Assembly: GCA_018261935.1 (NCBI GenBank)
Contig: JAGTRP010000011.1
Span: forward strand, 53,231-117,230
Direction of reading: 5' to 3'
DNA from: Rhodocyclaceae bacterium
GTDB taxonomy: Bacteria > Pseudomonadota > Gammaproteobacteria > Burkholderiales > Rhodocyclaceae
Length of the DNA stretch: 64,000 nt
Part shown: piece by piece, positions 24,507 through 33,368 of the stretch
How positions within the stretch are numbered: the first letter of the stretch is position 1
How the letters are laid out: each line of letters begins with the position of its first letter
Translations under genes and position numbers: made by a program
The notes under the pieces: model-generated
Seen by the model: the letters and a program-made list of their open reading frames with translations, nothing else
Database searches by the model: none
What the model was told of the DNA's origin: nothing

Positions 24507-24611
24507 GGGGTGTCTCCTTTGGGTGAGTGTTGATGGAATATTAGCCATCACGTGATATAAATAAAGTAAGCAATTTTTATTGTTTATATAAACTAGAGCT
24601 TATGGATCGCC
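24507..24611. promoter_or_regulatory. Divergent cbbM/cbbR control region
   Basis: This 105-bp AT-rich stretch stands out from its GC-rich surroundings. It holds a perfect 10-bp palindrome ATCACGTGAT (24547-24556) and a wider inverted repeat ATATAAA (24555-24561) / TTTATAT (24583-24589) with nested TTTTATTG. These are plausible CbbR (LysR-type) binding sites, since LysR proteins bind AT-rich dyads between their own gene and the target. Exact promoter boxes were not assigned. Confidence 0.6.
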
Positions 24612-25535
24612 ATGAAAAACGTCAGCCTGCGCCAGTTGCGCGTTTTCGAAGCAGTCGCTAGCCAGTTGTCGTTTTCCCGGGCGGCCAGGGAACTCTTCCT
24701 GACCCAGCCGGCGGTGTCCATGCAGGTCAAGCAGTTGGAGGAATCGGCGGGCCTGCCCCTTTACGAGCAGGTGGGCAAGCGCATCCGGCTCACCGAGGCC
24801 GGGGAATTGATGGCCCAGACGGCGCGGCGGGTGGCCGGGGAAATGCGGCAGCTGAAGGAATCCCTGGTGGCCCTGAAGGGGGTGGAGGCCGGGAGCCTGG
24901 CCTTGGCGGTGGTGTCCACCGGCATCTATTTCGCCCCCCATTTCCTGGGGCGCTTTTCGGCCCGGCATCCGGGAGTGCGGGTGCGCCTGTTGGAAGCCAA
25001 TAGGGAGCACGTCCTGCAATTGCTGGCCGCCAGCGAGGTGGATCTGGCGGTGATGGGGGAGACGCCGGATGGCAGCGGCCTGGCGGCCGAGTATTTCGCC
25101 GATCATCCCCTGGGCATCGTGGCGCCGCCGGGGCATCCGCTGGTCCAGCAGCGGGGCATCCTGCCTGCCGACCTGGCGGGGCAGGTGTTTGTCATGCGGG
25201 AAGCCGGATCGGGAACCCGCCGCACCATGGAGCGCTTTTTCGCCGAATACGGCCTGACTGTCCGCGCCGGCATGGACATGACCAGCAACGAGACCGTCAA
25301 GCAGGCGGTGATGGCCGGGCTGGGCCTGGGGTTCCTGTCCCTGCACACGGTGGGCCTGGAACTTTCCTCCGACCGGCTGCGGGTGCTGGACGTGCGGGGG
25401 CTGCCGGTGCGCCGGCGCTGGAATCTGGTCTGGCGGGAGGACAAGCAGCTGTCGCCGGCGGCCCAGGCGTTCCGCCTGTTCGTGGCGGAACGGGGCGCCG
25501 ACTTGCTGCTGGAGGGGGTTATCGGTTCCCGCTGA
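24612..25535 (+). CDS. cbbR: LysR-family regulator CbbR
   Basis: A 307-residue LysR-type activator. The N-terminal helix-turn-helix is SLRQLRVFEAVASQLSFSRA...LTQPAVSMQVKQLEE (about 5-45), followed by a two-lobed periplasmic-binding-like effector domain (about 90-300). It is divergent from cbbM, the classic arrangement for CbbR, which activates Calvin genes in response to metabolites such as RuBP or NADPH (family knowledge). Its 3' end converges with the second FBPase gene, with a dispersed repeat in between. Confidence 0.92.
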   Translation: MKNVSLRQLRVFEAVASQLSFSRAARELFLTQPAVSMQVKQLEESAGLPLYEQVGKRIRLTEAGELMAQTARRVAGEMRQLKESLVALKGVEAGSLALAVVSTGIYFAPHFLGRFSARHPGVRVRLLEANREHVLQLLAASEVDLAVMGETPDGSGLAAEYFADHPLGIVAPPGHPLVQQRGILPADLAGQVFVMREAGSGTRRTMERFFAEYGLTVRAGMDMTSNETVKQAVMAGLGLGFLSLHTVGLELSSDRLRVLDVRGLPVRRRWNLVWREDKQLSPAAQAFRLFVAERGADLLLEGVIGSR

Positions 25536-25587
25536 GGGGGCAGGGGGACTCATGGGAGGCCCCAATACCAAGCGGCGTTTTCCGCGC

Positions 25588-25687
25588 GTCGGGTGGGGCA
25601 TTTGCTCCGCCGGGCTGCGGAACTCGCCCCCTGCGGGGGCTCAGACAGTCCTCGCCCGGCTCCTCAAACGCCCCACCCTCCGGTGAC
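25588..25687 (+). repeat. Dispersed hairpin-forming repeat, copy 2
   Basis: Second copy of the element at 3440-3541, in the same orientation. The 50-bp core (25610-25659) is identical, and the flanks differ at a few positions. The central hairpin GCCCCC-TGC-GGGGGC is at 25626-25640. It again lies between the 3' ends of convergent genes (cbbR and the second FBPase gene). Confidence 0.75.
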
Positions 25688-25701
25688 CGCTGCCGATCCT
25701 G

Positions 25702-26712
25702 TCAGGCGTGGTAGGCGGTGACCCGCTCGACCTCGTTCTTCGAGCCGAGGATCACCGGCACCCGCTGGTGCAGCTTCTGGGGCTGCAGGTCGAGGATGCG
25801 CTCGCGGCCGGTGGTGGCGGCGCCGCCGGCCTGCTCCACCAGGAAGGCCATGGGGTTGGCTTCGTACATGAGGCGCAGCTTGCCGCCCTTGTCCCGGGTC
25901 TTGGCATCCAGCGGATACATGAAGAGGCCGCCCCGGGTCATGATGCGGTGCACGTCGGCCACCATGGAGGCCACCCAGCGCATGTTGAAGTCCTTGCCCC
26001 GGGGGCCTTCCTTGCCCTGCAGGAGCTCGTCCACGTAGCGCTGCACCGGGGCTTCCCAGTAGCGCTGGTTGGACATGTTGATGGCGAATTCCTTGGTGTC
26101 CTCGGGAATGCGGACATTTTCCTGGGTGAGGACGAAGGCCCCCATTTCCCGGTCCAGGGTGAACACCACGACGCCGTCGCCCACCGTCAGCACCAGCAGG
26201 GTGGTGGGGCCGTACACCGCGTAGCCGGCCGCCACCTGGGTGGTGCCGGGCTGCAGGAAGGCCTGTTCGGCGGCTTCCGGGGTGGACAGGTCGGCCCCCT
26301 CGGGGCACTTCAGCACCGAGAAGATGGTGCCCACCGAGACGTTGACGTCGATATTGGAGGATCCGTCCAGGGGATCGAAGAGCAGCAGGTATTCGCCCTG
26401 GGGATAGCGGTTCGGGATGGTGTGGGGGAGATCCATCTCCTCGGAGGCCATGGCCGCCAGGTGGCCGCCCCATTCGTTGGCTTCCAGAAGGATTTCGTTG
26501 GAGACGACGTCGAGCTTCTTCTGGGCTTCGCCCTGGACGTTTTCGCTGCCGGCCTCGCCCAGGACACCGCCCAGGCCGCCCTTGCCGATGGCGATGGAGA
26601 TGGCCTTGCAGGCCCGGGAAACGACCTCGACGAGCAGCTTGAGATCGGCGGTGATGACGCCTTTCTGGCGTTGTTCTTCAATGAGATAACGGGACAAGGT
26701 CATGCGTGCCAT
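25702..26712 (-). CDS. fbp: Fructose-1,6-bisphosphatase class 1 (second copy)
   Basis: A 336-residue class 1 FBPase with the metal motif [30 protein letters not shown] core and [17 protein letters not shown]. It is clearly homologous to the copy in the cbbM operon but diverged through much of its length, so it is an older paralogue rather than a recent duplicate. It is monocistronic and outside the Calvin operon, which suggests the housekeeping gluconeogenic enzyme. The start [14 protein letters not shown] at 26712 follows AGGGAG at about 10 bases. Confidence 0.93.
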   Translation of the reverse strand: MARMTLSRYLIEEQRQKGVITADLKLLVEVVSRACKAISIAIGKGGLGGVLGEAGSENVQGEAQKKLDVVSNEILLEANEWGGHLAAMASEEMDLPHTIPNRYPQGEYLLLFDPLDGSSNIDVNVSVGTIFSVLKCPEGADLSTPEAAEQAFLQPGTTQVAAGYAVYGPTTLLVLTVGDGVVVFTLDREMGAFVLTQENVRIPEDTKEFAINMSNQRYWEAPVQRYVDELLQGKEGPRGKDFNMRWVASMVADVHRIMTRGGLFMYPLDAKTRDKGGKLRLMYEANPMAFLVEQAGGAATTGRERILDLQPQKLHQRVPVILGSKNEVERVTAYHA

Positions 26713-26754
26713 GTCAGCTCCCTGCTTGCGCTTTTATTATGAAAGGCGCGAATT

Positions 26755-29667
26755 CTAACCCGTCGTCGTTTGGGCGTGCAGGAAGGCGAAGGCCGCCGCG
26801 CCGTGGAGGGGCTGCGACAGGAGATAACCCTGGACCTCGTCGCAGCCGTTGTCGCGCAGCAGTTCGAGCTGGTCCTCGGTCTCCACCCCCTCGGCGATGA
26901 CGTTGAGGCCCAGGGAACGCGCCAGGGCGATGGTGCCCAGGGCGATGGCCCGGTCGTTGAGGTCGTGCTCGATGTCGGCGACGAAGGAGCGGTCGATCTT
27001 GAGGTGGTCAATGGGGAAGAGTTTCAGGTAGGCCAGGGACGAATAGCCGGTGCCGAAATCGTCGATGGCGAGGGTGACGCCCATGCGGCGCAGGCCCTGG
27101 AGGATGCCGATGGCCTCTTCGGCGTTTTCCATCACCGAACTCTCGGTGATTTCCAATTCCAGTTGCTCCGGTGGCAGGCCCGAGTCGGCCAGGGCCCCGG
27201 CCACCGTCTCGCAGAAGTCCCGCCGCCGCAGCTGGCGGGCCGAGACGTTCACAGCCACCCGCAGGGGCGGCAGGCCGGCATCCATCCAGCGCTTCACCTC
27301 CCGGCAGGCGTTGTGCAGCACCCAGTCGCCGATGGCGACGATGAGCCCGGTCTCCTCGGCGATGGGCACGAACCTGGCCGGCGAGATGATGCCGTCCACG
27401 GGATGATGCCAGCGCAGGAGGGCCTCGACCCCGGTGACGCGCCGGGTCCTGGCCTCGAACTGGGGCTGGTAGGCCAAGGCCAGCTCGTTGCGGGACAGCG
27501 CCTGGCGCAGCTTGCTTTCCAGGTCCAGGCGCTCGGTGGCGGCCCGGTTCATCTCGTCGGCGTAGAACTGGTAGTTGTTCCGGCCGGCCGCCTTGGCGTG
27601 GTACATGGCGGTGTCGGCGTTCTTCAGGATGGTGTCGCCGTCCTGGCCGTCGGCGGGGAACAGGCTGATGCCGATGGAGGGACTGGTATGCAGATCGTGG
27701 CCCTCGACCCGGATGGGGACTGCCAGGGCGGTGATGATCTTGCCGGCCACGATGGCGGAGTCGGTGGCCGAGGCGACATCCGGCAGGACCACCACGAATT
27801 CGTCGCCCCCCAGCCGCGCCACCGTGTCGGATTCCCGGACGGTGCAGGCGAGCCGGCTTGCGACTTCCCGCAGGAGGTCGTCGCCCACCTGGTGGCCGAG
27901 GGTGTCGTTGATGATCTTGAAGCGGTCCAGGTCGATGAACATGACCGCCACGCTGCGGCTGTGGCGCCGCCCCTCGGGCAGGATCTGGGCCAGCCGCATG
28001 AGGAGCGCCAGGCGGTTGGGCAGCCCGGTGAGGGGGTCCGTCTGGGCCATGTGGCGGACCCGCTCCTCGGCTCGCTTCCTTTCGGTGATGTCCGCGAACA
28101 TCCAGATGTAGTGGGTGGTCTGGTCATGCTCCGGGTCGCCGACCCGACTCACCGTGATGCCGGCGATGAAGGCTTCGCCGTTCTTGCGGTGGGCTTCCAT
28201 CTCGCCGCTCCAGTTGCCCCGGTGGGCCAGGCTGCTGGCGAGCTGGTTCCAGCTTTCGTCGGTGGCGGCGCTGGGCAGGCTGGACACGGGATAACCGACA
28301 ACCTCGAAGGGCTCCAGGCCGGTCATGGCGGTGAAGGCCGGATTCACCGACAGGATGCGGTGCTCGTCGTCGGCGATGACGATCCCGGCCGGGCTGTGGG
28401 CGAATACCTTGTCGGCCAGTTGCAGGCGCTCCTCGTTGCGCTTGTGGGCGGTGATGTCGGTGTAGACGGTGACCATGCTGCCGTCGGCCAGGGGGGCGCC
28501 GCGGATATCCAGGGTGAGGCCGTTGGGCCGGGTGCGCTCGAAATGGTGGGCGACCGGGTTCCGGGCCCGCGCCATCATGGCCGAAACGATGCAATCCTCG
28601 TCGCCGGGGCCGTATTCCCCGCGCTTGGCGTTGAAGCGCAGCAAGTCTTCGAGGGTGGTCGTGCCCTGGTTGAAGAGATCCTCCGGCATGCCGAGGAGGC
28701 GGGGCACCTCCCGGTTGTAGAGGACCAGTTCCAGATCCCGGTTCAGGAGGGTGATGCCGCTGGGGATGTTGTCCACCACGGTCTGCAGGAGGTCGTGCTC
28801 CCTGCGCAGGACCTCCTCGGCAGCTTTCTGCTCGGTGATCTCGGTGTAGGTGGTGATGAAGCCGGCGATGCGGTCGTCGATGTAAAGGGGCTGGCCGTGG
28901 GTCAGGTGGGTGCGGCCCCCGGGCCGGACCCGCTCCAGGCGGTGGGGATGGAACTGCAGCGCCAGGTCGTTGAGGCGCTTGACATGCTCCTCCGGGTCGC
29001 CGGGACCGTATTCTCCCCGCTGGGCGGGAATGCGGATGAGGTCGGCGAAGGAGACGCCCTCGTAGACCGCCTCCGGCGGCAATTCCAGGACGTCCAGGAA
29101 GCCCTGGTTCCAGACCCGCAGCTTCAGTTCCTCGTCGAAGACGCTGATGCCCTGGGGCATGTTGTCCAGCACGGCTTTCAGGTAGGCGTGCTGGCGGATA
29201 AAACGGGCTTCGATCTGCTTGCGGGCGGTGATGTCCTGGATGGTGCCGCTGGCCCGCAGCATCGTGCCCTGGTCGTCGATCAGCACGCGGCCGTGGTTGA
29301 CGAAGTGGCGAAGTTCGCCGCTGGTGGTGACGCCCCGGTATTCGACGTCGTAGGGGGCATTGCTGTCCCGGTTGACCGCCATGATCCCCGCGACCCGCTG
29401 CCGGTCGTCGGGATGGACATGCTGGAGGAACAGGGAGTACGAGGGCCGTATGGATCCGGGTTCGTAGCCGAACAGCCGATAGCATTCGTCGGACCACCAG
29501 ACCTGCTTGGTGCGCAGGTCCCGTTCCCAGTTGCCGATGCGCCCGATGCGCTGGGCTTCCAGCAGGAGCGCCAGGTGGCGCTGGTTGGCGTCCCCGTCGG
29601 AAAGCAGGTCTGCGCTCTGGACGGATGTTCCTTTATCGGCGGAAAAGACAGGTTCGGTAGGCTGCAA
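26755..29667 (-). CDS. PAS-PAS-PAS-PAS-GGDEF-EAL signalling protein
   Basis: A 970-residue cytoplasmic protein for cyclic-di-GMP turnover, with no predicted membrane segments. Four PAS modules come first (about 35-150, 165-280, 290-410, 420-545); two contain the repeated RFNAKRGEYGPGD/RIPAQRGEYGPGD segment of the PAS_7 type. A GGDEF domain follows (about 550-715) with intact RLGGDEFVVVL, then an EAL domain (about 725-965) with GVEALLRWHHP, ELEITESSVME, IDDFGTGYSSL and AEGVET, so both cyclase and phosphodiesterase sites look complete. Net activity cannot be predicted. It is transcribed alone. PAS ligands are unknown. Confidence 0.93.
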   Translation of the reverse strand: MQPTEPVFSADKGTSVQSADLLSDGDANQRHLALLLEAQRIGRIGNWERDLRTKQVWWSDECYRLFGYEPGSIRPSYSLFLQHVHPDDRQRVAGIMAVNRDSNAPYDVEYRGVTTSGELRHFVNHGRVLIDDQGTMLRASGTIQDITARKQIEARFIRQHAYLKAVLDNMPQGISVFDEELKLRVWNQGFLDVLELPPEAVYEGVSFADLIRIPAQRGEYGPGDPEEHVKRLNDLALQFHPHRLERVRPGGRTHLTHGQPLYIDDRIAGFITTYTEITEQKAAEEVLRREHDLLQTVVDNIPSGITLLNRDLELVLYNREVPRLLGMPEDLFNQGTTTLEDLLRFNAKRGEYGPGDEDCIVSAMMARARNPVAHHFERTRPNGLTLDIRGAPLADGSMVTVYTDITAHKRNEERLQLADKVFAHSPAGIVIADDEHRILSVNPAFTAMTGLEPFEVVGYPVSSLPSAATDESWNQLASSLAHRGNWSGEMEAHRKNGEAFIAGITVSRVGDPEHDQTTHYIWMFADITERKRAEERVRHMAQTDPLTGLPNRLALLMRLAQILPEGRRHSRSVAVMFIDLDRFKIINDTLGHQVGDDLLREVASRLACTVRESDTVARLGGDEFVVVLPDVASATDSAIVAGKIITALAVPIRVEGHDLHTSPSIGISLFPADGQDGDTILKNADTAMYHAKAAGRNNYQFYADEMNRAATERLDLESKLRQALSRNELALAYQPQFEARTRRVTGVEALLRWHHPVDGIISPARFVPIAEETGLIVAIGDWVLHNACREVKRWMDAGLPPLRVAVNVSARQLRRRDFCETVAGALADSGLPPEQLELEITESSVMENAEEAIGILQGLRRMGVTLAIDDFGTGYSSLAYLKLFPIDHLKIDRSFVADIEHDLNDRAIALGTIALARSLGLNVIAEGVETEDQLELLRDNGCDEVQGYLLSQPLHGAAAFAFLHAQTTTG

Positions 29668-29728
29668 GGTGCCGACTCTTCTGATGTTATGTCTCGGTAT
29701 GATAAACCAGGCTACTGGCTTTCATGGG

Positions 29729-30532
29729 CTACAGGCGCCCCCGTGTCCAGGCCCGCCAGGCGGCCTGGGCAGCGGGGTCGAGGGCGGCGATGACGGAGCG
29801 GCGCCAGACCGGGGCCGCATCGAAATCGTCCAGCTCGAAGCTGGAGACGCTGCCGCCGGCCTCCGCCACCATCAGGCGGCCGGCGGCGTAATCCCAGGGC
29901 CGTTGGCCGCCGTGGAGCAGGAGGTCAGCCCGCCCGGCGGCCAGGTAGCACCATTCCAGGACGCTGGATCCCAGGTTGCGCTGGGAGTAGTAGGGCGGCT
30001 CGCCGGCCAGGGCCAGGGCCAGGGGCTTGGGCAGGCGTTTCAGGTCCACCAGGGCCACCGACTTGTCGAGGCGGGACTCGGGGCGGCGCAGGGGCAGCAA
30101 CTCCCCGTTCAACCGGGCGCCGCCGCCGGCGAGGGCGGTGAACATCTCGTCGCAGAAGGGCGCGTAGGAGACGCCGAGGATCGGTTTCCCCTGCCGCAGG
30201 AGGGCCACGGACACCGCGAAGAAGGGCAGGCCAGCCAGGAAATTGGTGGTGCCGTCCACCGGGTCCACGCACCACAGGCCGTCGTCGCCGGCGGCCAGGG
30301 CAGCCCGTTGCTGTCCTTCGTCCATTTCCTCGCCGAGGATGGGCAAGGGTACGAGCTTGCCCAGTTCGGCGTTCAGGAAGCGCTGGGATGCCAGGTCGGC
30401 GTCGCTGAGGGCGGAGCCGTCCGATTTGTGTTCACGTACCGCCTGCAGGAAGCGGGGCATGATCTCCCGGGCCGCGACGGTGCGCACCAGGGCTTCCACC
30501 CGGGGCAGGAGGGTGGCCGGATCGTAGTTCAT
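29729..30532 (-). CDS. Inositol monophosphatase family protein
   Basis: A 267-residue Mg/Li-sensitive sugar-phosphatase family member. It has the metal loop WCVDPVDGTTNFLAG, the upstream acidic EEMDEG and the C-terminal WDYAAGRLMVAEAGG. Possible substrates include inositol phosphate, 3'-phosphoadenosine phosphate or histidinol phosphate; the sequence does not decide. Start ATG 30532 overlaps the upstream thioredoxin-like gene (ATGA). A start three codons upstream (MAGMNYD) is also possible. The open frame further upstream is a shadow. Confidence 0.88.
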   Translation of the reverse strand: MNYDPATLLPRVEALVRTVAAREIMPRFLQAVREHKSDGSALSDADLASQRFLNAELGKLVPLPILGEEMDEGQQRAALAAGDDGLWCVDPVDGTTNFLAGLPFFAVSVALLRQGKPILGVSYAPFCDEMFTALAGGGARLNGELLPLRRPESRLDKSVALVDLKRLPKPLALALAGEPPYYSQRNLGSSVLEWCYLAAGRADLLLHGGQRPWDYAAGRLMVAEAGGSVSSFELDDFDAAPVWRRSVIAALDPAAQAAWRAWTRGRL

Positions 30533-31083
30533 TCCCGCCATTTGATGGAACAGCCGATGGAGGGCGTCTGCTCCCGGGGGCCGGCGCCGGTCTGGGCCAC
30601 CTGGGCCATGGCCTCGAAGAGTTCCCGGTGGGCATCGGGAGGCGCCGGGTTGCGCCCGGAGGCATCGAGCCGGCCCCGGTACTGGAGCTCCAGCCGGCCG
30701 TTGAAGCCGAAGAAGTCCGGCGTGCAGACGGCGCCGTAGGCCTTGGCCACGGCCTGGGTCTCGTCGTAGAGGTAGGGAAAGGGGAAGTCCAGTTCCTCGG
30801 CCCAGCGCTGCATGTTGTCGAAGGAATCCTCGGCATAGACCGCCGGGTCGTTGCTCATGATGGCGACGCTGCCGATGCCATGGGTCTGGAGCTCCCGGCA
30901 GTCCCGCACGATGCGGTCGATCACCGCCTTCACGTAGGGGCAGTGGTTGCAGATGAACATCACCTGGAGGCCGTTGGGACCTTTGACGGCATCCAGGTTG
31001 TAGCGCCGGCCGTCGGTGGCCGGCAGGTCGAAATCGACGGCTTTCCAGCCGAAATCGCATACCGGAGGATTAAGGGCGACCAT
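30529..31083 (-). CDS. Thioredoxin-like (redoxin family) protein
   Basis: A 184-residue cytoplasmic AhpC/TSA-Redoxin-fold protein. It begins MVALNPPVCDFGWKAVDFDLPATDG and has the active site FICNHCPYVKAV (CxxC), then the cis-proline-like YGAVCTPDFFGF. No signal peptide is visible. This subfamily is usually annotated as thioredoxin family/peroxiredoxin-like; its reaction is not established. ATG 31083 is preferred over a GTG at 31092 because GGAAAGG precedes it at suitable spacing. It is co-transcribed with the inositol-phosphatase gene and divergent from rsmE, 42 bases apart. Confidence 0.85.
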   Translation of the reverse strand: MVALNPPVCDFGWKAVDFDLPATDGRRYNLDAVKGPNGLQVMFICNHCPYVKAVIDRIVRDCRELQTHGIGSVAIMSNDPAVYAEDSFDNMQRWAEELDFPFPYLYDETQAVAKAYGAVCTPDFFGFNGRLELQYRGRLDASGRNPAPPDAHRELFEAMAQVAQTGAGPREQTPSIGCSIKWRE

Positions 31084-31125
31084 GTGCAGCACCTTTCCAT
31101 GTGGATTTCACCCATAATAGCATCG

Positions 31126-31863
31126 ATGAATTCACCGCGTTTCTACTGCCGCGAGCCCCTGGCGCCGGGGGCTCATATCGATCTGCCGGAGCCCGTGGCC
31201 CGGCATGCCGTTCGCGTCCTGCGCTTGCCTCCGGGAGCGACCCTGACGCTTTTCGACGGTCGTGGCGGCGAATACGAGGCGCATATCGAGCGCATCGAGC
31301 GGGAGCGGGTGGTGGTGGCCCTCGGGGCCTGGCAGAACATCGAGCGGGAATCCTCCCTGGCCATCACCTTGGTGCAGGCCCTCCAGGCCGGTGAAAAGAT
31401 GGATTTCACCATCCAGAAGGCGGTGGAGCTCGGGGTGGCGGACATCGTGCCGGTGGAGAGCCGGCGCAGCGTCACCCGCCTGGCCGGCGAGCGCGCCAAT
31501 AAGCGGGTCGCCCATTGGCAAGGCGTGGCGGCCTCCGCCTGCGAACAGTGCGGGCGCAACCAGGTGCCCGTGGTGGCGCCGGTGGAAGCCCTCGACCGCT
31601 GGCTCGGCCGTCCGGCGGACGGCGTCCTGCGCCTCATGCTGGCGCCCGGGGCGGAGGTGTCGCTTGCCGACCTGCCGCCGGCAAGAAATGTGCAACTGCT
31701 GATCGGGGCCGAAGGGGGCCTCGATCCGCAGGAAGTGATCGCCGCCCGGCAGGTGGGCTTCCAGGCGGTGCGCCTGGGGCCGCGCATCCTGCGCACGGAG
31801 ACGGCGGGACTGGCGGCGCTGGCGGCGATGCAGGCGCTTTGGGGAGATTTCAAGGGGGAATAG
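31126..31863 (+). CDS. rsmE: 16S rRNA (U1498-N3) methyltransferase RsmE
   Basis: A 245-residue SPOUT methyltransferase that modifies U1498 in the decoding region. It shows the N-terminal PUA-like domain (RHAVRVLRLPPGATLTLFDG), GEKMDFTIQKAVELGV, VESRRSVTR, and the C-terminal knot motifs LLIGAEGGLDPQE and LGPRILRTETAGLAAL. The ATG at 31126 gives the standard N-terminus (MNSPRFYCREPL). The PPK2 gene follows after two bases, so they share a transcript with argA. Confidence 0.95.
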   Translation: MNSPRFYCREPLAPGAHIDLPEPVARHAVRVLRLPPGATLTLFDGRGGEYEAHIERIERERVVVALGAWQNIERESSLAITLVQALQAGEKMDFTIQKAVELGVADIVPVESRRSVTRLAGERANKRVAHWQGVAASACEQCGRNQVPVVAPVEALDRWLGRPADGVLRLMLAPGAEVSLADLPPARNVQLLIGAEGGLDPQEVIAARQVGFQAVRLGPRILRTETAGLAALAAMQALWGDFKGE

Positions 31864-31865
31864 GC

Positions 31866-33368
31866 ATGTTTGAATCAGCCGAACTGGGTCACAAGATCGA
31901 CAAGGCCACCTTCCGCAAGGAAGTGCCCAAGTTGCGGGCCGAACTCCTGGACGTCCAGTACGACGTCCTGGAAAAGAAGGAATTTCCGGTGGTCATCCTG
32001 ATCAGCGGGGTGGATGGCAGCGGCAAGGGCGAGACCATCAACCTCCTGTATTCCTGGATGGACCCGCGCCACATCTCCACCCTGGCCTTTTCCGCTCCTA
32101 CCGACGAGGAGCGGGAGCGCCCCTACATGTGGCGCTATTGGCGGGCCCTGCCGCCGAAGGGCAAGGTCGGCATCTTCGCCGGCTCCTGGTATTCCCAGCC
32201 CATCACCGACCGCATCACCGGCAGGATGCGGCGCTCGGAAATGGACCAGCTCCTCGACGACATCAACCGCTTCGAGGCCATGCTGGTCAATGAAGGCGCT
32301 CTGGTCCTCAAGTTCTGGTTCCATCTTTCCAAGGATGCCCAGAAGCAGCGTCTCAAGGCCCTGGAAAAGGATCCCCGCACCGCCTGGCGGGTGACCAAGG
32401 CGAGCTACGAGCGCCTGAAGACCTACGACCAGCTGCAAGACGTGGCCGGCCATGTCCTGCGCGTCACCAACACCGCCCACGCCCCCTGGATCATTGTCGA
32501 GGGCACCGACGACGAGTACCGTTCCCTCACCGTCGGGCGCATCGTCCTCGAATCCATGAAGAAGCGCCTGCAGCAGGAGACCCGGGCCCAGGTGCCGGTG
32601 GCGCCCCCCATCGTCCGGGCCATCGACGAGCGCAACGTGCTCACCGAGCTGGACCTCTCCCAGGCCTTGGCCAAAAAGGACTACGAGCGGGAACTGGCCA
32701 AGTACCAGGGCAAGCTCTCGGAACTCGCCCGGGACCCGCGCTTCAAGGAGAAGCATTCCCTGGTGGTGGTCTTCGAGGGCTCGGACGCGGCCGGCAAGGG
32801 CGGCAGCATCCGGCGCAGCGTGGAGGCCCTGGACGCCCGCCAGTACCAGATCACGCCCATCGCCGCCCCCACCGAGGAAGAGCGGGCCCAGCCCTACCTG
32901 TGGCGCTTCTGGCGCCATCTGCCGCGCACCGGCCGCACCACGGTTTTTGACCGCTCCTGGTATGGTCGGGTGCTGGTGGAGCGGGTCGAGGGTTTCTGCT
33001 CCGAGGCCGACTGGCTGCGGGCCTATGCCGAGATCAACGATTTCGAGCACCAGATGGTGGCGGCCGGGGCCGTGGTGGTGAAATTCTGGCTCCAGATCAG
33101 CGCCGACGAGCAGCTGGCCCGTTTCAAGGAGCGCCAGGACACCGAGTTCAAGCGCTTCAAGATCACCGAGGAAGACTGGCGCAACCGGGAGAAGTGGGAC
33201 GCCTACGTGTCGGCCGTCTGCGACATGGTGGACCGCACCTCCACCGGCCTCGCCCCGTGGACCCTGGTGGAAGCCAACGACAAGAACTTCGCCCGGGTGA
33301 AAGTTTTGAAGACCATTTGTGAACGCCTGGAGGCGGCCGTCAAGAACGGCGACGAATCAACGAAATGA
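31866..33368 (+). CDS. pap: Polyphosphate:AMP phosphotransferase (two-domain PPK2)
   Basis: A 500-residue tandem PPK2 protein. Domain 1 (about 10-240) has Walker A GVDGSGKGE and domain 2 (about 260-495) has GSDAAGKGG; Walker B-like and lid segments FDRSWYGRVLVERVEGF occur in domain 2. In domain 1 the matching stretch reads FAGSWYSQPITDRITG, so it lacks the catalytic FDRSWY pattern. Characterised two-domain proteins phosphorylate AMP to ADP with polyphosphate, and their C-terminal half is the active one, which fits this asymmetry. The gene follows rsmE by two bases and overlaps argA (ATGA). Confidence 0.9.
   Translation: MFESAELGHKIDKATFRKEVPKLRAELLDVQYDVLEKKEFPVVILISGVDGSGKGETINLLYSWMDPRHISTLAFSAPTDEERERPYMWRYWRALPPKGKVGIFAGSWYSQPITDRITGRMRRSEMDQLLDDINRFEAMLVNEGALVLKFWFHLSKDAQKQRLKALEKDPRTAWRVTKASYERLKTYDQLQDVAGHVLRVTNTAHAPWIIVEGTDDEYRSLTVGRIVLESMKKRLQQETRAQVPVAPPIVRAIDERNVLTELDLSQALAKKDYERELAKYQGKLSELARDPRFKEKHSLVVVFEGSDAAGKGGSIRRSVEALDARQYQITPIAAPTEEERAQPYLWRFWRHLPRTGRTTVFDRSWYGRVLVERVEGFCSEADWLRAYAEINDFEHQMVAAGAVVVKFWLQISADEQLARFKERQDTEFKRFKITEEDWRNREKWDAYVSAVCDMVDRTSTGLAPWTLVEANDKNFARVKVLKTICERLEAAVKNGDESTK

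Noticed and set aside
26770..29793. 1007-codon open frame opposite the GGDEF/EAL gene
   Set aside because: The opposite frame has four PAS, GGDEF and EAL motifs; this one has none and is Gly/Val/Asp-rich.
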